The notes below the pieces were generated by a model. The model made no database searches, had not been told where the DNA came from, and worked only from the letters and a program-made list of their open reading frames with translations. Positions 12,832-21,383 of a stretch of DNA of 21,383 nucleotides are shown in pieces (the first letter of the stretch is position 1; each line of letters opens with the position of its first letter). Source of the DNA: a virus; the IMG/VR virus record IMGVR_UViG_3300032086_002614, positions 1 to 21,383 of that record. One strand, given 5' to 3'. Both the position numbers and the translations under genes were made by a program.

Positions 12832-13178
12832 ATTTTAATCAATCAAGAAACAATAAATTTAATCGTAACAAGTGGTATAGCAGACAGTATGTAAACAATA
12901 TGAAGCTACAACAAAATGCAACATCTAATGGTGTCTTTTATAGCACAGATAAAATACCCCTACAAAAGCAAACAGTCGTAATGGGTAATATTAAAAAAAC
13001 TATTTTTACAGTTACGATAGAAACCAATGATACCATAGATGCAATGAATGTAGATGACTATGTATATTATGGTGGTGAGCTTTGGTTGGTTGATGACATC
13101 ATAGCTAATGATTATAATACAGCAAAAGAGTTTTCTAAAAGACCAAGTTTTACAACAGAGATAAGGTTAAGAAAATAA
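12822..13178 (+). CDS. probable head closure/stopper protein
   Basis: The 118-aa product starts at TTG 12822 within the end of the adaptor gene, with AGGTTAGGG upstream. After a basic, asparagine-rich N-terminus it is beta-rich: VVMGNIKKTIFTVTIETND, then YVYYGGELWLVDDII and FTTEIRLRK at the end. This pattern (a beta barrel with 'gelW-V-DI' and a final x-I-x-LRK strand) is what stopper proteins of SPP1/HK97-type phages show. They close the head until DNA release. Position between adaptor and tail-completion candidates supports the call. The evidence is structural pattern and order only. Confidence 0.55.
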   Translation: MGVDFNQSRNNKFNRNKWYSRQYVNNMKLQQNATSNGVFYSTDKIPLQKQTVVMGNIKKTIFTVTIETNDTIDAMNVDDYVYYGGELWLVDDIIANDYNTAKEFSKRPSFTTEIRLRK

Positions 13179-13516
13179 TGAAGTATAATTTAGATGGTAG
13201 TGAAGGTTTTGGTAATGCAGAAGATTTAGCAAGTAGTCAATTTTATTATTTATTGTTTACTCAATTTTTATCAAATGCCCCACAGCTTTCAGGAAACTTA
13301 ATTAAAAATATTACACTTGAAGATTATGGTGATTATTTTAAAATCGTAATTTCTGGACCAACAAAAAGTGGTTTTGATTATGCACAATATCTAAATCAAA
13401 AACAAACACCAACAAAGACAACAAGAAACAAAGGAAGTGTGTGGTATCAATGGGTAGAAAAAACTATCAAAGAAACAGCACAGGCTGTATCAGGGAGTGT
13501 GAAGTATGAACTATAA
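13178..13516 (+). CDS. probable tail-completion protein (HK97 gp10-like)
   Basis: The 112-aa product begins one base inside the previous stop (TAATG). It has an N-terminal helical stretch (FYYLLFTQFLSNAPQLSGNLIK), a beta segment (DYFKIVISGP) and FDYAQYLNQKQTPTKT, resembling the 'YA-yvn-Gt' segment of HK97 gp10-like neck proteins, followed by a C-terminal helix. It occupies the third connector slot. It could equally be a minor capsid component. It overlaps the next gene by 11 bases. Confidence 0.5.
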   Translation: MKYNLDGSEGFGNAEDLASSQFYYLLFTQFLSNAPQLSGNLIKNITLEDYGDYFKIVISGPTKSGFDYAQYLNQKQTPTKTTRNKGSVWYQWVEKTIKETAQAVSGSVKYEL

Positions 13517-14234
13517 ATCTTATTTAGAAGGTCTATCTTATTTTAGTGGTTACACAGTAACTGATGAATTGAACTATCAATACAATGGTTCTGGCAATGC
13601 ACTTGTGATTAAGTATCTTAATGGAACAAATTACAAAGACAGTAAAGTTCAACCCATACAACTTGCAGTTTATACAAATGATTTAGTTGCAACAAAAGCA
13701 ACACTTGATACATTTACAAAAGAAAAAAATAATGCACCATTCTATGATAGCCAAACACCAACAACTTATGTTCAACAAATTTATTCAACACCATTGTTGC
13801 TAACACCTTTTGACCCAACAGGAAATAATTATACACATCAGTTTGTTATCAATGCAACTTTACTTACATCAGAAAATGTTAACGAAATAAAACAAGTATT
13901 TATAGATGGTGTAGAGTATGAAACCACACAAAGAACATTAAGCTATGTGGCACAAGTTGACAATCAAAGAAATGCAAATGCTTTTCTAAATACATCAAAT
14001 GTAACTTATGGTAGTTTACAATTTAACTGCCAGATGATATTAAAAAATAATACATTAAATAATAAATTAAAATTGATAAGAACAGACAGTTCAGATTTAG
14101 ACACAACCTTTACTGTCAAATTAGTTTACAGCTTTAACAATGTGGAAGAAACATATAGTATGAGATTAAGCAATATGACAATCAATAGTGAAAATCAAAG
14201 CCTTCCAATCTTATCATTGTCATTTGTAAAATAG
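13506..14234 (+). CDS. tail terminator or tail tube-like protein, 242 aa
   Basis: I do not recognise a clear family. The N-terminal half (about 1-125) contains PIQLAVYTNDLVATKATLDTF and PLLLTPFDPTGNNYTHQFVI, resembling a tail terminator or tube domain. The C-terminal half (about 135-242) is beta-rich, with alternating strands LQFNCQMILKN, TFTVKLVYSFN, YSMRLSNMTI and LPILSLSFVK. The two halves could be a fusion of terminator and tube or a single tube protein of usual size. GAGTGTGAAG at 13495-13504 is upstream of the start. It is the only candidate for a tail tube protein before the hub. Confidence 0.45.
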   Translation: MNYKSYLEGLSYFSGYTVTDELNYQYNGSGNALVIKYLNGTNYKDSKVQPIQLAVYTNDLVATKATLDTFTKEKNNAPFYDSQTPTTYVQQIYSTPLLLTPFDPTGNNYTHQFVINATLLTSENVNEIKQVFIDGVEYETTQRTLSYVAQVDNQRNANAFLNTSNVTYGSLQFNCQMILKNNTLNNKLKLIRTDSSDLDTTFTVKLVYSFNNVEETYSMRLSNMTINSENQSLPILSLSFVK

Positions 14235-14245
14235 GAGTGTGAGTT

Positions 14246-14674
14246 ATGCCAGATATTGAAGTCATCATACGAAAAGGCACAAGTGCTGATGGTGTATCAC
14301 AAACAGAAGCATCATCATCAGCAACAGGTGAAGCACAAGTAAATAAAAAAGAAAAAGGCAAAAGAAGTGTGCAACAGGGTGCAATCAATACTGCCCTTTT
14401 ACAAGTTGGTAAACAAATGGTATCACAAGGCATAAGTCAATATGCAGAATTAAGTGGTGATTATTATACGGCTGGTGCATTAAATGCAGTATCATCTATA
14501 GGTGCAGATGTAGCAACCATTGCAGTTGGGGGTGTAGCAGGTGCAGTTGCAGTTGCTGGTAAATATGCTTTGCAGTTTGCAACATCTTTTGTGCAACAAA
14601 CAAGGCTTACACAAGAACATCAATTTACAGTTGAACGATTAGGACAAATTTCAACAAAAGGAAGTAGATACTAA
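14246..14674 (+). CDS. small hydrophobic tail/virion protein, 142 aa
   Basis: This gene sits where a tape measure gene would be expected, but encodes only 142 aa. The first 50 residues are polar (Ser/Ala/Glu/Lys; NKKEKGKRSV). Residues about 76-118 are strongly hydrophobic and glycine/alanine-rich (AALNAVSSIGADVATI-like, then AVGGVAGAVAVAGKYALQFA), enough for a membrane-inserting hairpin. The end reads VERLGQISTKGSRY. The start has AGGAG 8 bases upstream, and the stop overlaps the next ATG by one base. A membrane-active ejection protein or a minimal tape measure are possible roles; neither is proven. Confidence 0.6.
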   Translation: MPDIEVIIRKGTSADGVSQTEASSSATGEAQVNKKEKGKRSVQQGAINTALLQVGKQMVSQGISQYAELSGDYYTAGALNAVSSIGADVATIAVGGVAGAVAVAGKYALQFATSFVQQTRLTQEHQFTVERLGQISTKGSRY

Positions 14675-17277
14675 TGGCTACAATCAATGCAGTTAGGTTA
14701 AAGAGAACAGGTTTTGCAACTGATTTAGCACTTTCTTTTAAGTATGGTATCACAGTAAAAGACATTTTAAATCAAGATTTAGATACAGGTTCTTTAGTTT
14801 TAGTTAAAACAGCAGAGTTAGATATAGAACCTTTTGATATTATTGAGATAACATATGAAACAACAAAAAAATTAAATTTCTATGTAGGAACAATACAACA
14901 AAAAATTACAAAATTTGGAACAACAAAACAATATCAATATGACATTGGACTTGTGTCTTTAACTACAGAACTTCAAAGAATAGTATTGCCAAGTAGAAGT
15001 ATCACACAAAGTTTAGATGGCACATCAGATAAAACAATCAAAACAATAATGGAAAACTATTTAGAAATTTATGCACCATCAATTACTTTATCAACAGAAC
15101 TTATAACCAAGTTGGGTTCAACCATAGCACCAGAGCAACAATGGAACAGACCCACTTTATTTGAAGTATTTAACGATTTATTAAAGCCTCTGGGTAGTGT
15201 GGTCAAACTAACAATAAACTCTTCAAATCAGAAGAAAATTAGTTTTCTTGATTTAGATGAAGAAGGTAGTGCAATAGACCAAACAAAAATTCATAATTTA
15301 GAAGTTAGACAAGACATCAGAGAGTATGCAAGTGAGGTAGAAATAGATGCACAAAATGTGTATAACAAAAAAGCTATCACACATACACCAGAAAACTACG
15401 GACCAAGAACTGTAGAGCAAGTTTTAATAACAAGTAACAACCAACAAGTCGTTTTAAATAAACCTATCTTTGATGTTAAAAAAGTTACAGTATCATTTGC
15501 AAATGGAACTACAGCTTCTAATCAAACACAATACACCGTTGATATAACAAATAGAGTTGTAAATAAAAAAGTATGGGACACTTTCTTTCCAAGTAATAAT
15601 GCAGGTAAAATACAAGATACAGCAACTGTAAAATACAAAAGAAACTATTTATTTTTTGAAGAAGGTAAAAACATTATTGATTTAACATTTAAAGAAGATG
15701 ATTGGCTTGGTGTTTTGACAGGCGACCACTCTAATATAAACAATACTGTTTATTGGTCATTAGTAGATAATGGGCAAAACACTTTAGCTAATGCAGTTCA
15801 AAATGATTTTAATGGTTTATTATATAAAGATATTGTTTTTAAGGTGGAATATTTAACCACAGATAACATTTTATTTAAAGTTAAGAAAGACATACCAACC
15901 AGAAATAAAAGTGTCTTAATTAGTTCACAAGAAAGTTCAATAATAGATAGTCAAAATTTAGGTAAACAACAACAAGAGTTCGTAAATAGAATTGGAAATA
16001 GAGAGATGATGATAACAGGTAGGTATGATAATTATAATGACATACCAGACCTCAAAGATTACATAGATGATTTTGTTTTAGTAGAAAGAGAAATACAAAT
16101 ACACGAAAGCCACTACAATTTTAAAGGAACAATGAGTGAGTTTTATAGTAAAGATAATATGTTTGCAGGAATAAACAGTCAAAGAAAATATTTTTCTATT
16201 GCACCACCTGAAGAAGCATTTATATCAAACCATCTTACAGAAGTTAATTTTACAATAAGTAATAATGATGAAGCCAACGGTAGCTTTTTAGGACAGACAG
16301 AAAATTATGTGGTTGAAAACTTTGGTAAAAAAGATAAATATATACAAGGTGCATTAGTTCTTACTGATGAAACACAAACAGAAACACCATCAGGACAACC
16401 AAAAAATGAAATACTTTTAGAAACAACAGCACACCCAATAGGAAAATCAGTTATTGTAACAATGCAAATGACAGATAATTTTAATAGTCAAAGAGGTGTT
16501 GTTAGAAATGGCAATACAGGTTATTCAACTTTTGTGCCATATGTAGATAGCAATGGTAGGTTTGAAGAAATAAAAATACATCTATATAGATATGATGCAA
16601 ACTATCTTAACAGAGGTATTAGTATCAAACCATATTATGTTACAGACCCTTCACCAGATGCAACTAATAACAATCAAACTTATTTTGAAGCAGGTGCAAT
16701 AGTAAGTGATAAGTTACCAGAGATTTCATATCAATCATCTTTTACAAGAAATGATGCACAAGGTAATGGTTATACAGATACTTATAATGTGATAAATACA
16801 AATGCAAGGGTGTATCAATCAGGAACATCAAGTAATAATTTTGTTAAGAGATATAAAGACAACAGAGAAATTACACACGAAACATTACAATTTAATTTTG
16901 GCACAAGTGTTAGTGGTAATGGTAGCACACAACAAATATTTATAACAAATGAGTTTGTAAACTATACACCAATGATATTTAATGGCACAACAGACTACAC
17001 ATTTAAGATTGCTTATTCTAACACATTAAGATATAATAGAGATAGCAAAGTATATAAAGGCAGTTTACTATCAACAAATAATGTTGCTTTACAAAGAAGT
17101 GGCAATGAGTTACAAATTATAGATGTAAACCAATCACAAGTTTGGCTAAATGCAAAAAATGATGCAGTTAGTTATGCAATATGTGATACAGATGGAAACA
17201 TACTTATAGCAGTAAATAAATTAGGAAGTGGTTCTGGTTTAGCTTCAACATATGAACCACTATATATCAATAGGTAA
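14674..17277 (+). CDS. large tail hub/baseplate protein, 867 aa
   Basis: This is the longest gene. The N-terminal ~300 residues look like a tail hub (Tal/gp27-like) region: alternating strands in 20-100 (KDILNQDLDTGSLVLVKTAE, EPFDIIEITYETTKKLNFYVGTI) and the segment RPTLFEVFNDLLKPLGSVVKL (159-179), common in hub proteins where a linker leads to the second barrel. The rest is beta-rich and asparagine-rich with IPDLKDYIDDFVLVEREIQIHE near the middle. The C-terminal third has a carbohydrate-binding or fibre-like composition. No lysozyme or peptidase motif is evident. It begins one base inside the previous stop. Hub assignment rests on order and pattern; a large spike or central fibre is the alternative. 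Confidence 0.6.
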   Translation: MATINAVRLKRTGFATDLALSFKYGITVKDILNQDLDTGSLVLVKTAELDIEPFDIIEITYETTKKLNFYVGTIQQKITKFGTTKQYQYDIGLVSLTTELQRIVLPSRSITQSLDGTSDKTIKTIMENYLEIYAPSITLSTELITKLGSTIAPEQQWNRPTLFEVFNDLLKPLGSVVKLTINSSNQKKISFLDLDEEGSAIDQTKIHNLEVRQDIREYASEVEIDAQNVYNKKAITHTPENYGPRTVEQVLITSNNQQVVLNKPIFDVKKVTVSFANGTTASNQTQYTVDITNRVVNKKVWDTFFPSNNAGKIQDTATVKYKRNYLFFEEGKNIIDLTFKEDDWLGVLTGDHSNINNTVYWSLVDNGQNTLANAVQNDFNGLLYKDIVFKVEYLTTDNILFKVKKDIPTRNKSVLISSQESSIIDSQNLGKQQQEFVNRIGNREMMITGRYDNYNDIPDLKDYIDDFVLVEREIQIHESHYNFKGTMSEFYSKDNMFAGINSQRKYFSIAPPEEAFISNHLTEVNFTISNNDEANGSFLGQTENYVVENFGKKDKYIQGALVLTDETQTETPSGQPKNEILLETTAHPIGKSVIVTMQMTDNFNSQRGVVRNGNTGYSTFVPYVDSNGRFEEIKIHLYRYDANYLNRGISIKPYYVTDPSPDATNNNQTYFEAGAIVSDKLPEISYQSSFTRNDAQGNGYTDTYNVINTNARVYQSGTSSNNFVKRYKDNREITHETLQFNFGTSVSGNGSTQQIFITNEFVNYTPMIFNGTTDYTFKIAYSNTLRYNRDSKVYKGSLLSTNNVALQRSGNELQIIDVNQSQVWLNAKNDAVSYAICDTDGNILIAVNKLGSGSGLASTYEPLYINR

Positions 17278-17289
17278 GGGGGTGAATAA

Positions 17290-18339
17290 ATGGCTAATAT
17301 AGATTTTTATTATGACATCAATAACTTTACACTTGAAACAATCGCAGACAACAGCAATGTGTTAAATCAAGGACAGACAGACAGCATAGAGTTTAGATTT
17401 TATTTTGGTGATTATACTTCTGGTTCTTATGTAGATGCTTTGACAACTACAAATATGACAGACAATGGTTGCTTACTAAATATTGAAAGACCAGATGGTT
17501 CTTCTTCAAACAACATAGCAACATCACCAATTTATAGTGCAACACCAAAATACTTTAAGTTTACAATAACTGATTGGGTTACACAATATTCAGGAACACT
17601 AAAAGTTACTGCTAAAAGATACAACCCTGTAACACAAGTTGAACAGACCTTCGGTATTGCTAACTTGAATATACTATCAAGTTCATCACAAAGCACAGAC
17701 ACCATAGAAGATACACAATACCAAGCACTCGTGAGTTATTTATCAACAGCAAATAATAGATTAGAAGTTAGAGCAAGTGGAACAATAGATGCTTTAGATT
17801 TGGTTATGTTTGTAGGAACTGTTGGTGCAAGTGGTAAACTGTTAGTATCAAAAGCAAGTCAAACAGGAACTATCAATATTAAAGACCACCCAGAAAGAAA
17901 GATGGGAATTGCATTGACAAGTGCTACAAACAATCAAGATTTCTTTATACAACTAAATGGCATTATTGAAAATGTAAATACAAGTGGTTTCACAGAAGGC
18001 AAAATATTAGTGCCAAGTGCAACAGTTGCTGGTGGGCTTATAGAAATAGATGATACTAATGCACCAGAAGCACCACTTAATAGAACACCTATTGCAGTAA
18101 CAGTTTATTCACATCAAAATCAAGGCATCTTGTGGGTGAAGCAAATACGCTTTCCAAAAATGAGCCAAGTCAAAGATGTGTATATAGATTATGGTTCAAT
18201 AGGTCAAGGGCAAACATTAGTTTGGGACACAAGTGAAGCACGATTTAAAACAGGCTTTAGTGGTGGAGTTTTCTATGATGATAACTTACCAGCAGAAGCA
18301 GATAGATTTAATAACTTAACTTATTTTGATGAAGATTAG
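17290..18339 (+). CDS. BppU-like tail protein with fibre domain, 349 aa
   Basis: Residues 1-130 resemble the N-terminal domain of baseplate upper proteins (BppU): NVLNQGQTDSIEFRFYFGDY, a 'rPDGSSSNN' loop and YFKFTITDWVTQYSGTLKVT. Residues about 165-285 form a repeated-type virion domain (ALDLVMFVGTVGASGKLLVS, KMGIALTSATN, GIIENVNTSGFTEGKIL, PLNRTPIAVTV, GILWVKQ), common in tail fibres and capsid decorations, where a small beta barrel trimerises. The C-terminus is acidic (NNLTYFDED). The start has GGGGGTGA 5 bases upstream. It probably connects the hub to the receptor-binding fibres. Confidence 0.7.
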   Translation: MANIDFYYDINNFTLETIADNSNVLNQGQTDSIEFRFYFGDYTSGSYVDALTTTNMTDNGCLLNIERPDGSSSNNIATSPIYSATPKYFKFTITDWVTQYSGTLKVTAKRYNPVTQVEQTFGIANLNILSSSSQSTDTIEDTQYQALVSYLSTANNRLEVRASGTIDALDLVMFVGTVGASGKLLVSKASQTGTINIKDHPERKMGIALTSATNNQDFFIQLNGIIENVNTSGFTEGKILVPSATVAGGLIEIDDTNAPEAPLNRTPIAVTVYSHQNQGILWVKQIRFPKMSQVKDVYIDYGSIGQGQTLVWDTSEARFKTGFSGGVFYDDNLPAEADRFNNLTYFDED

Positions 18340-18353
18340 GGGGTAAAAATAAT

Positions 18354-18704
18354 ATGACAAAATTAGAGTTAGAGTTAAAGGTTCAAAAACTTGAAGAAGA
18401 ATTAGCATCATTAGAAGAAGCAAGACAGTATAAAAAAAGAAATGAGGAGTTGTTGCAAGAAGCATTTGATTTAAGACAAGAGGTAACACAAATCAAATCT
18501 CAAATGCAAGAACAACAAAAAGGGCAACAAGAATTAGGAATAAAGTATAATCAACTTGCAAGAATATTTGATGAGTATATGAAAGCAAGTGATGACAGCG
18601 TAGAAATAAACAAATTGTTTTTGAGAAATATGTTAAGAACTCAAGAACTTATGAAACTAAAAATACAAGCCTTTAATGGTGAAGGCGAAGGAGTTAAAAA
18701 ATGA
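18354..18704 (+). CDS. coiled-coil protein, 116 aa
   Basis: Nearly the whole protein is a charged coiled coil: LELELKVQKLEEELASLEEA (about 3-22) and EELLQEAFDLRQEVTQIKSQ (about 31-50) show heptad spacing of leucine and valine. No membrane segment is visible. It lies between two fibre-type genes, overlapping the next by four bases (ATGA). A fibre chaperone or a trimeric stalk are plausible; coiled-coil ORFs at this position are common in Firmicutes phages. The ribosome site GGGGGTAA lies 8-9 bases upstream. Confidence 0.65.
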   Translation: MTKLELELKVQKLEEELASLEEARQYKKRNEELLQEAFDLRQEVTQIKSQMQEQQKGQQELGIKYNQLARIFDEYMKASDDSVEINKLFLRNMLRTQELMKLKIQAFNGEGEGVKK

Positions 18705-19855
18705 TTATTAAAAAATGGAACACCAGCACGACCGCTTGGGAAGCGTTAAGTCCTAAAGTAACTTATACAGATATTGTTGCTGATGTGACAGCAGGTTCAC
18801 CTGTAAGTATATTTCAATCAGGAAAATTGAACCCACAATATTTGCCAGACTTTGTGTTTGGTGGAATGAGATTTCAGTCTGCGATTGGTTCACAAACTGA
18901 TGCTTCTTTTGCAAACAATTTAGATGCAGTTTATCAAGCAGTCGGAACTGATAATATTCAAGCAATGGTTGGTTCATACTTCATTGCTACAACAACTTTT
19001 ACATTACAGAATAATAGTGGCGACCAAGCAGGAACAACAGGTAGATATTATCTATGGGACACAACAAGAGAAACAGAAGAAGAAGCCCCAGATGGTAATG
19101 ATTTAGTTGTAGAACACGGTGATTGGATTGTCATTCAAAGTATATCAGGTTCAGGAACTCAAGGTTCACCTTATTCTATTGCTTTAACAGTTGTGAATAA
19201 TACTTATGCAACAGCAAGTTCATCACAACAAGGTATTATAAAACTTGGTTATTCTGAAAATGGTAAAAATTACCCTGTTGAATTATCAGGTGGAAGAGCA
19301 TTTGTTAATGTGCCTTGGGCAGATACAAATACATTTAGAACGGTAACTGCTGGTGGTAATACATTAGGTGCAACTGAAACTTTAGCATTTACAGCAGGAA
19401 CAAATGTTTCTATAAGTGAAAGTGCTGGTGCAGTAACTATATCATCAACAGACACAAATTATTCAGCAGGTAATGGTATTGGACTTACAGGAACAACATT
19501 TAGTGTTGCATCAGGAAATGGTTTGACACAAGAAGCAAATGGTTTAGCACACGCTGACACATCAAGTCAAGCAAGTTCAAACAATAGTGGTAGAACATAT
19601 ATTCAAAGTATAAGTCTTGATACATATGGACATATCACAAGTTTATCAACAGCAACAGAAACTGTAACAGATACAACATATAGTGCTGGTAATGGTATTG
19701 CATTAAGTGGCACAACATTTAGTGTGGCTGGTGGTCAAGGACTTACACAAGAAAGTAGTGGTCTTAAAATGACTTACCCTGTGTATCACGGTGATACACT
19801 ACCAACGCTAACAAGTAGTTCAGAATATAGTAATGTAATCGGCTTTGAGTGGTAA
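18701..19855 (+). CDS. tail fibre protein with tandem repeats, 384 aa
   Basis: The N-terminus (IIKKWNTSTTAWEALSPKV, then TYTDIVAD) is the attachment domain also found in the next fibre gene. The middle (about 60-200) is a receptor-side or collar-type region with FATVY-like beta strands (NPQYLPDFVFGGMRFQS; YYLWDTTRETEEEAPDG). Then a 31-aa repeat occurs at residues 252-282 and again at 325-355: YSAGNGI, GTTFSVA, GLTQE and GL are shared. Such repeats are typical of triple beta-helix fibre shafts. The protein ends with PVYHGDTLPTLTSSSEYSNVIGFEW. The start overlaps the coiled-coil gene as ATGA. Receptor binding is inferred from family type. Confidence 0.75.
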   Translation: MIIKKWNTSTTAWEALSPKVTYTDIVADVTAGSPVSIFQSGKLNPQYLPDFVFGGMRFQSAIGSQTDASFANNLDAVYQAVGTDNIQAMVGSYFIATTTFTLQNNSGDQAGTTGRYYLWDTTRETEEEAPDGNDLVVEHGDWIVIQSISGSGTQGSPYSIALTVVNNTYATASSSQQGIIKLGYSENGKNYPVELSGGRAFVNVPWADTNTFRTVTAGGNTLGATETLAFTAGTNVSISESAGAVTISSTDTNYSAGNGIGLTGTTFSVASGNGLTQEANGLAHADTSSQASSNNSGRTYIQSISLDTYGHITSLSTATETVTDTTYSAGNGIALSGTTFSVAGGQGLTQESSGLKMTYPVYHGDTLPTLTSSSEYSNVIGFEW

Positions 19856-19872
19856 GCAAGGGGGTTAGTTAA

Positions 19873-21383
19873 ATGGCTAACGAGATTAAATTAAAAAAAT
19901 GGAATGGTAGTGCTTGGGTTCAACAATACCCAGAAGTTAGACACACAGATATTGTTGCATCAGGCACACCAAGTTCATCTAACTTTTTAAGAGGTGATGG
20001 TGCTTGGGCTAATGTTGGTGATGGAAACACCAAGTTTTATGCTTGGAGAGCAATCAACAATACATCAGCAAGTGGGGTTGTATATTATAGAATTGCAAAT
20101 GTAAGTGCCTCAATATCATCACGATTTCAAATAGAATTAACAGGTAGATACGCTGGTTATGGTGATGGTGATTTACCTAATTATTGTAAGATACTTGGAC
20201 AATTAAATAATGATAACAACTATGATGTGTGGTGGTTCAATAATGAAACAGGAACAAGTCAAGTAGTTGATGAGGTTGGTATTGTAGATGATGGAACAAA
20301 TGGAGTAAACATTTGGGTAAAAGTATCAAACTTTGCAGAGGTAACAGCAACTGCTTATTTAAGTGATGGAACAATAACAACTTATGATAGCAATAGTGAA
20401 ACATCATCAGCACCAACAGGCTATACAGCAACCACAGAATATAAAATGTGGAATAGTGGAAATGATGGTAGTGGTAGTGGACTTGATGCTGACACCGTAG
20501 ATGGCTTACAAGCAAGTCAATTTATTAGAAGTGATACAACAGATAGTGCATCAGGTAATTTAACTTTTGGTGGAACTACAACTTTTAATAATCAAGTAAC
20601 TATTGATACAGGAACATCATCAAATGCTTTATATCTTAAAGGAACATCACCAACAATTACATTTGCAGATGACACAAGTGGTGCAGATGATTTCTTTTTA
20701 CACGCTAACAGTAATAACTTTTATATATTAGCAGATAGAGATGGCAACAATAATGTAGGAACAGGTTATGAAACACCACACCCATTACAATTAGAAGCAG
20801 ATACAAATATTGGTTATTTATTTGGTGAAAGAATTGCAACAAGAGATTATGTGGACACAGAGATAGCAAGTCTTGTAGCTTCAGCCCCAAGCACACTTGA
20901 TACACTTAATGAATTAGCAAGTGCTTTAGGTGATGATGCAAACTTTTCAACAACAGTAACAAATAGTTTAGCAGGTAAGTTAAATTTGACAGGTGGAACA
21001 CTTACAGGAACACTAACAACAAAAGCAATCAATATGCAAAATTTTAATTTAACAGGCGTTAATATGTTGCAATTTAATGATGCAGGCCCAAACGAAGGGA
21101 TTGATTGGAGTGGTGGAAACTTTAAGATTTATGAAAGCCCTGATGATTTAACAACCAATAGCGCAGGAAACTTACAGTTTGTAGCTGGTGGTCAAAGAAG
21201 AATGACTGTTGGAACTGATGGTTATGTATATGTTGGTAGCACACTTCACGCACCTACATCAGTAACTACAGCAAAAACACACATAACAGCTTCTAACCCT
21301 ATCTTACAACTTACAGATAGTGATACAAGTGGTAGTGCTTATATAGATTATCAAGGTGGCACATCATTAAAAGTTCACGCTGG
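19873..21383 (+). CDS. tail fibre protein, 3' end beyond the window
   Basis: The frame opens at ATG 19873 after AAGGGGGTTAG (19858-19868) and runs without a stop to the window end, at least 503 codons. The N-terminus (EIKLKKWNGSAWVQQYPEV, HTDIVAS) matches the previous fibre's attachment domain, followed by FLRGDGAWANVG. Residues 204-217 (LDADTVDGLQASQF) and 340-358 (STLDTLNELASALGDDANF) are recurrent phage fibre motifs, the latter typically just before a GGTLTGTL turn, as here. The rest is Thr/Gly/Asn-rich beta-helix shaft. The C-terminal receptor or chaperone domain is not in the window. The missing stop is the edge, not a mutation. Confidence 0.82.
   Translation, partial: MANEIKLKKWNGSAWVQQYPEVRHTDIVASGTPSSSNFLRGDGAWANVGDGNTKFYAWRAINNTSASGVVYYRIANVSASISSRFQIELTGRYAGYGDGDLPNYCKILGQLNNDNNYDVWWFNNETGTSQVVDEVGIVDDGTNGVNIWVKVSNFAEVTATAYLSDGTITTYDSNSETSSAPTGYTATTEYKMWNSGNDGSGSGLDADTVDGLQASQFIRSDTTDSASGNLTFGGTTTFNNQVTIDTGTSSNALYLKGTSPTITFADDTSGADDFFLHANSNNFYILADRDGNNNVGTGYETPHPLQLEADTNIGYLFGERIATRDYVDTEIASLVASAPSTLDTLNELASALGDDANFSTTVTNSLAGKLNLTGGTLTGTLTTKAINMQNFNLTGVNMLQFNDAGPNEGIDWSGGNFKIYESPDDLTTNSAGNLQFVAGGQRRMTVGTDGYVYVGSTLHAPTSVTTAKTHITASNPILQLTDSDTSGSAYIDYQGGTSLKVHA

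Noticed and set aside
13561-13567. Other CTGATGA matches (also 8338-8344 and 16364-16370) as further hammerheads
   Set aside because: They are in coding sequence without a matching GAAA strand and flanking stems.
1-21383. Recoded stop codons
   Set aside because: TAA, TAG and TGA each end well-supported genes (for example 3866, 4740 and 10420 with TGA; 5992 and 8222 with TAG), so the standard code is adequate.

Overview
The window is an AT-rich segment of a tailed double-stranded DNA phage or prophage. Every gene I accept is on the + strand. Starts follow Firmicutes-type AAGGAG/GGAGG ribosome sites, ATG, TTG and ATGA-type overlaps are common, and TAA, TAG and TGA all act as stops, so the standard bacterial code fits. 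The host is probably a low-GC Firmicute-like bacterium, but the sequence does not name it. I see no integrase, repressor, tRNA, IS element or CRISPR array.

Region 1 (1-2991) is an early-type operon. It opens with a near-consensus sigma-70 promoter (22-50), followed by six small proteins of unknown function and an SF2 DNA helicase. Between the first two genes (383-445) is a complete type II hammerhead self-cleaving ribozyme with a perfect loop I pseudoknot. Region 2 (2991-4042) has a promoter and hairpin leader, a tandem pair of paralogous small acidic proteins and two further small ORFs. Region 3 (4043-4368) is the only long gene-free stretch. It holds four 8-bp repeats in two inverted pairs and a 20-bp RNA helix with three G.U wobbles just upstream of the terminase genes, a candidate undescribed structured RNA.

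Region 4 (4369-12347) is the packaging and head module: small and large terminase, a 41-aa membrane peptide, a small basic phage protein, an SPP1 gp6-like portal, a 22-aa basic peptide, a MuF-type minor head protein fused to an anthrax-lethal-factor-like zinc metallopeptidase, a 53-aa acidic partner, a scaffold protein and a P22-like major capsid protein. Region 5 (12418-21383) holds connector candidates, a possible tail terminator/tube protein, a 142-aa hydrophobic protein where a tape measure would be expected, a large tail-hub-like protein, a BppU-like fibre protein, a coiled-coil protein and two fibres. The last fibre runs off the window.

Together the genes cover packaging (TerS/TerL/portal), head assembly (scaffold/MCP/MuF), head-tail joining and host recognition. 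The most unusual content is the ribozyme, the terminase-leader RNA and the metallopeptidase-armed MuF protein with its small neighbour.
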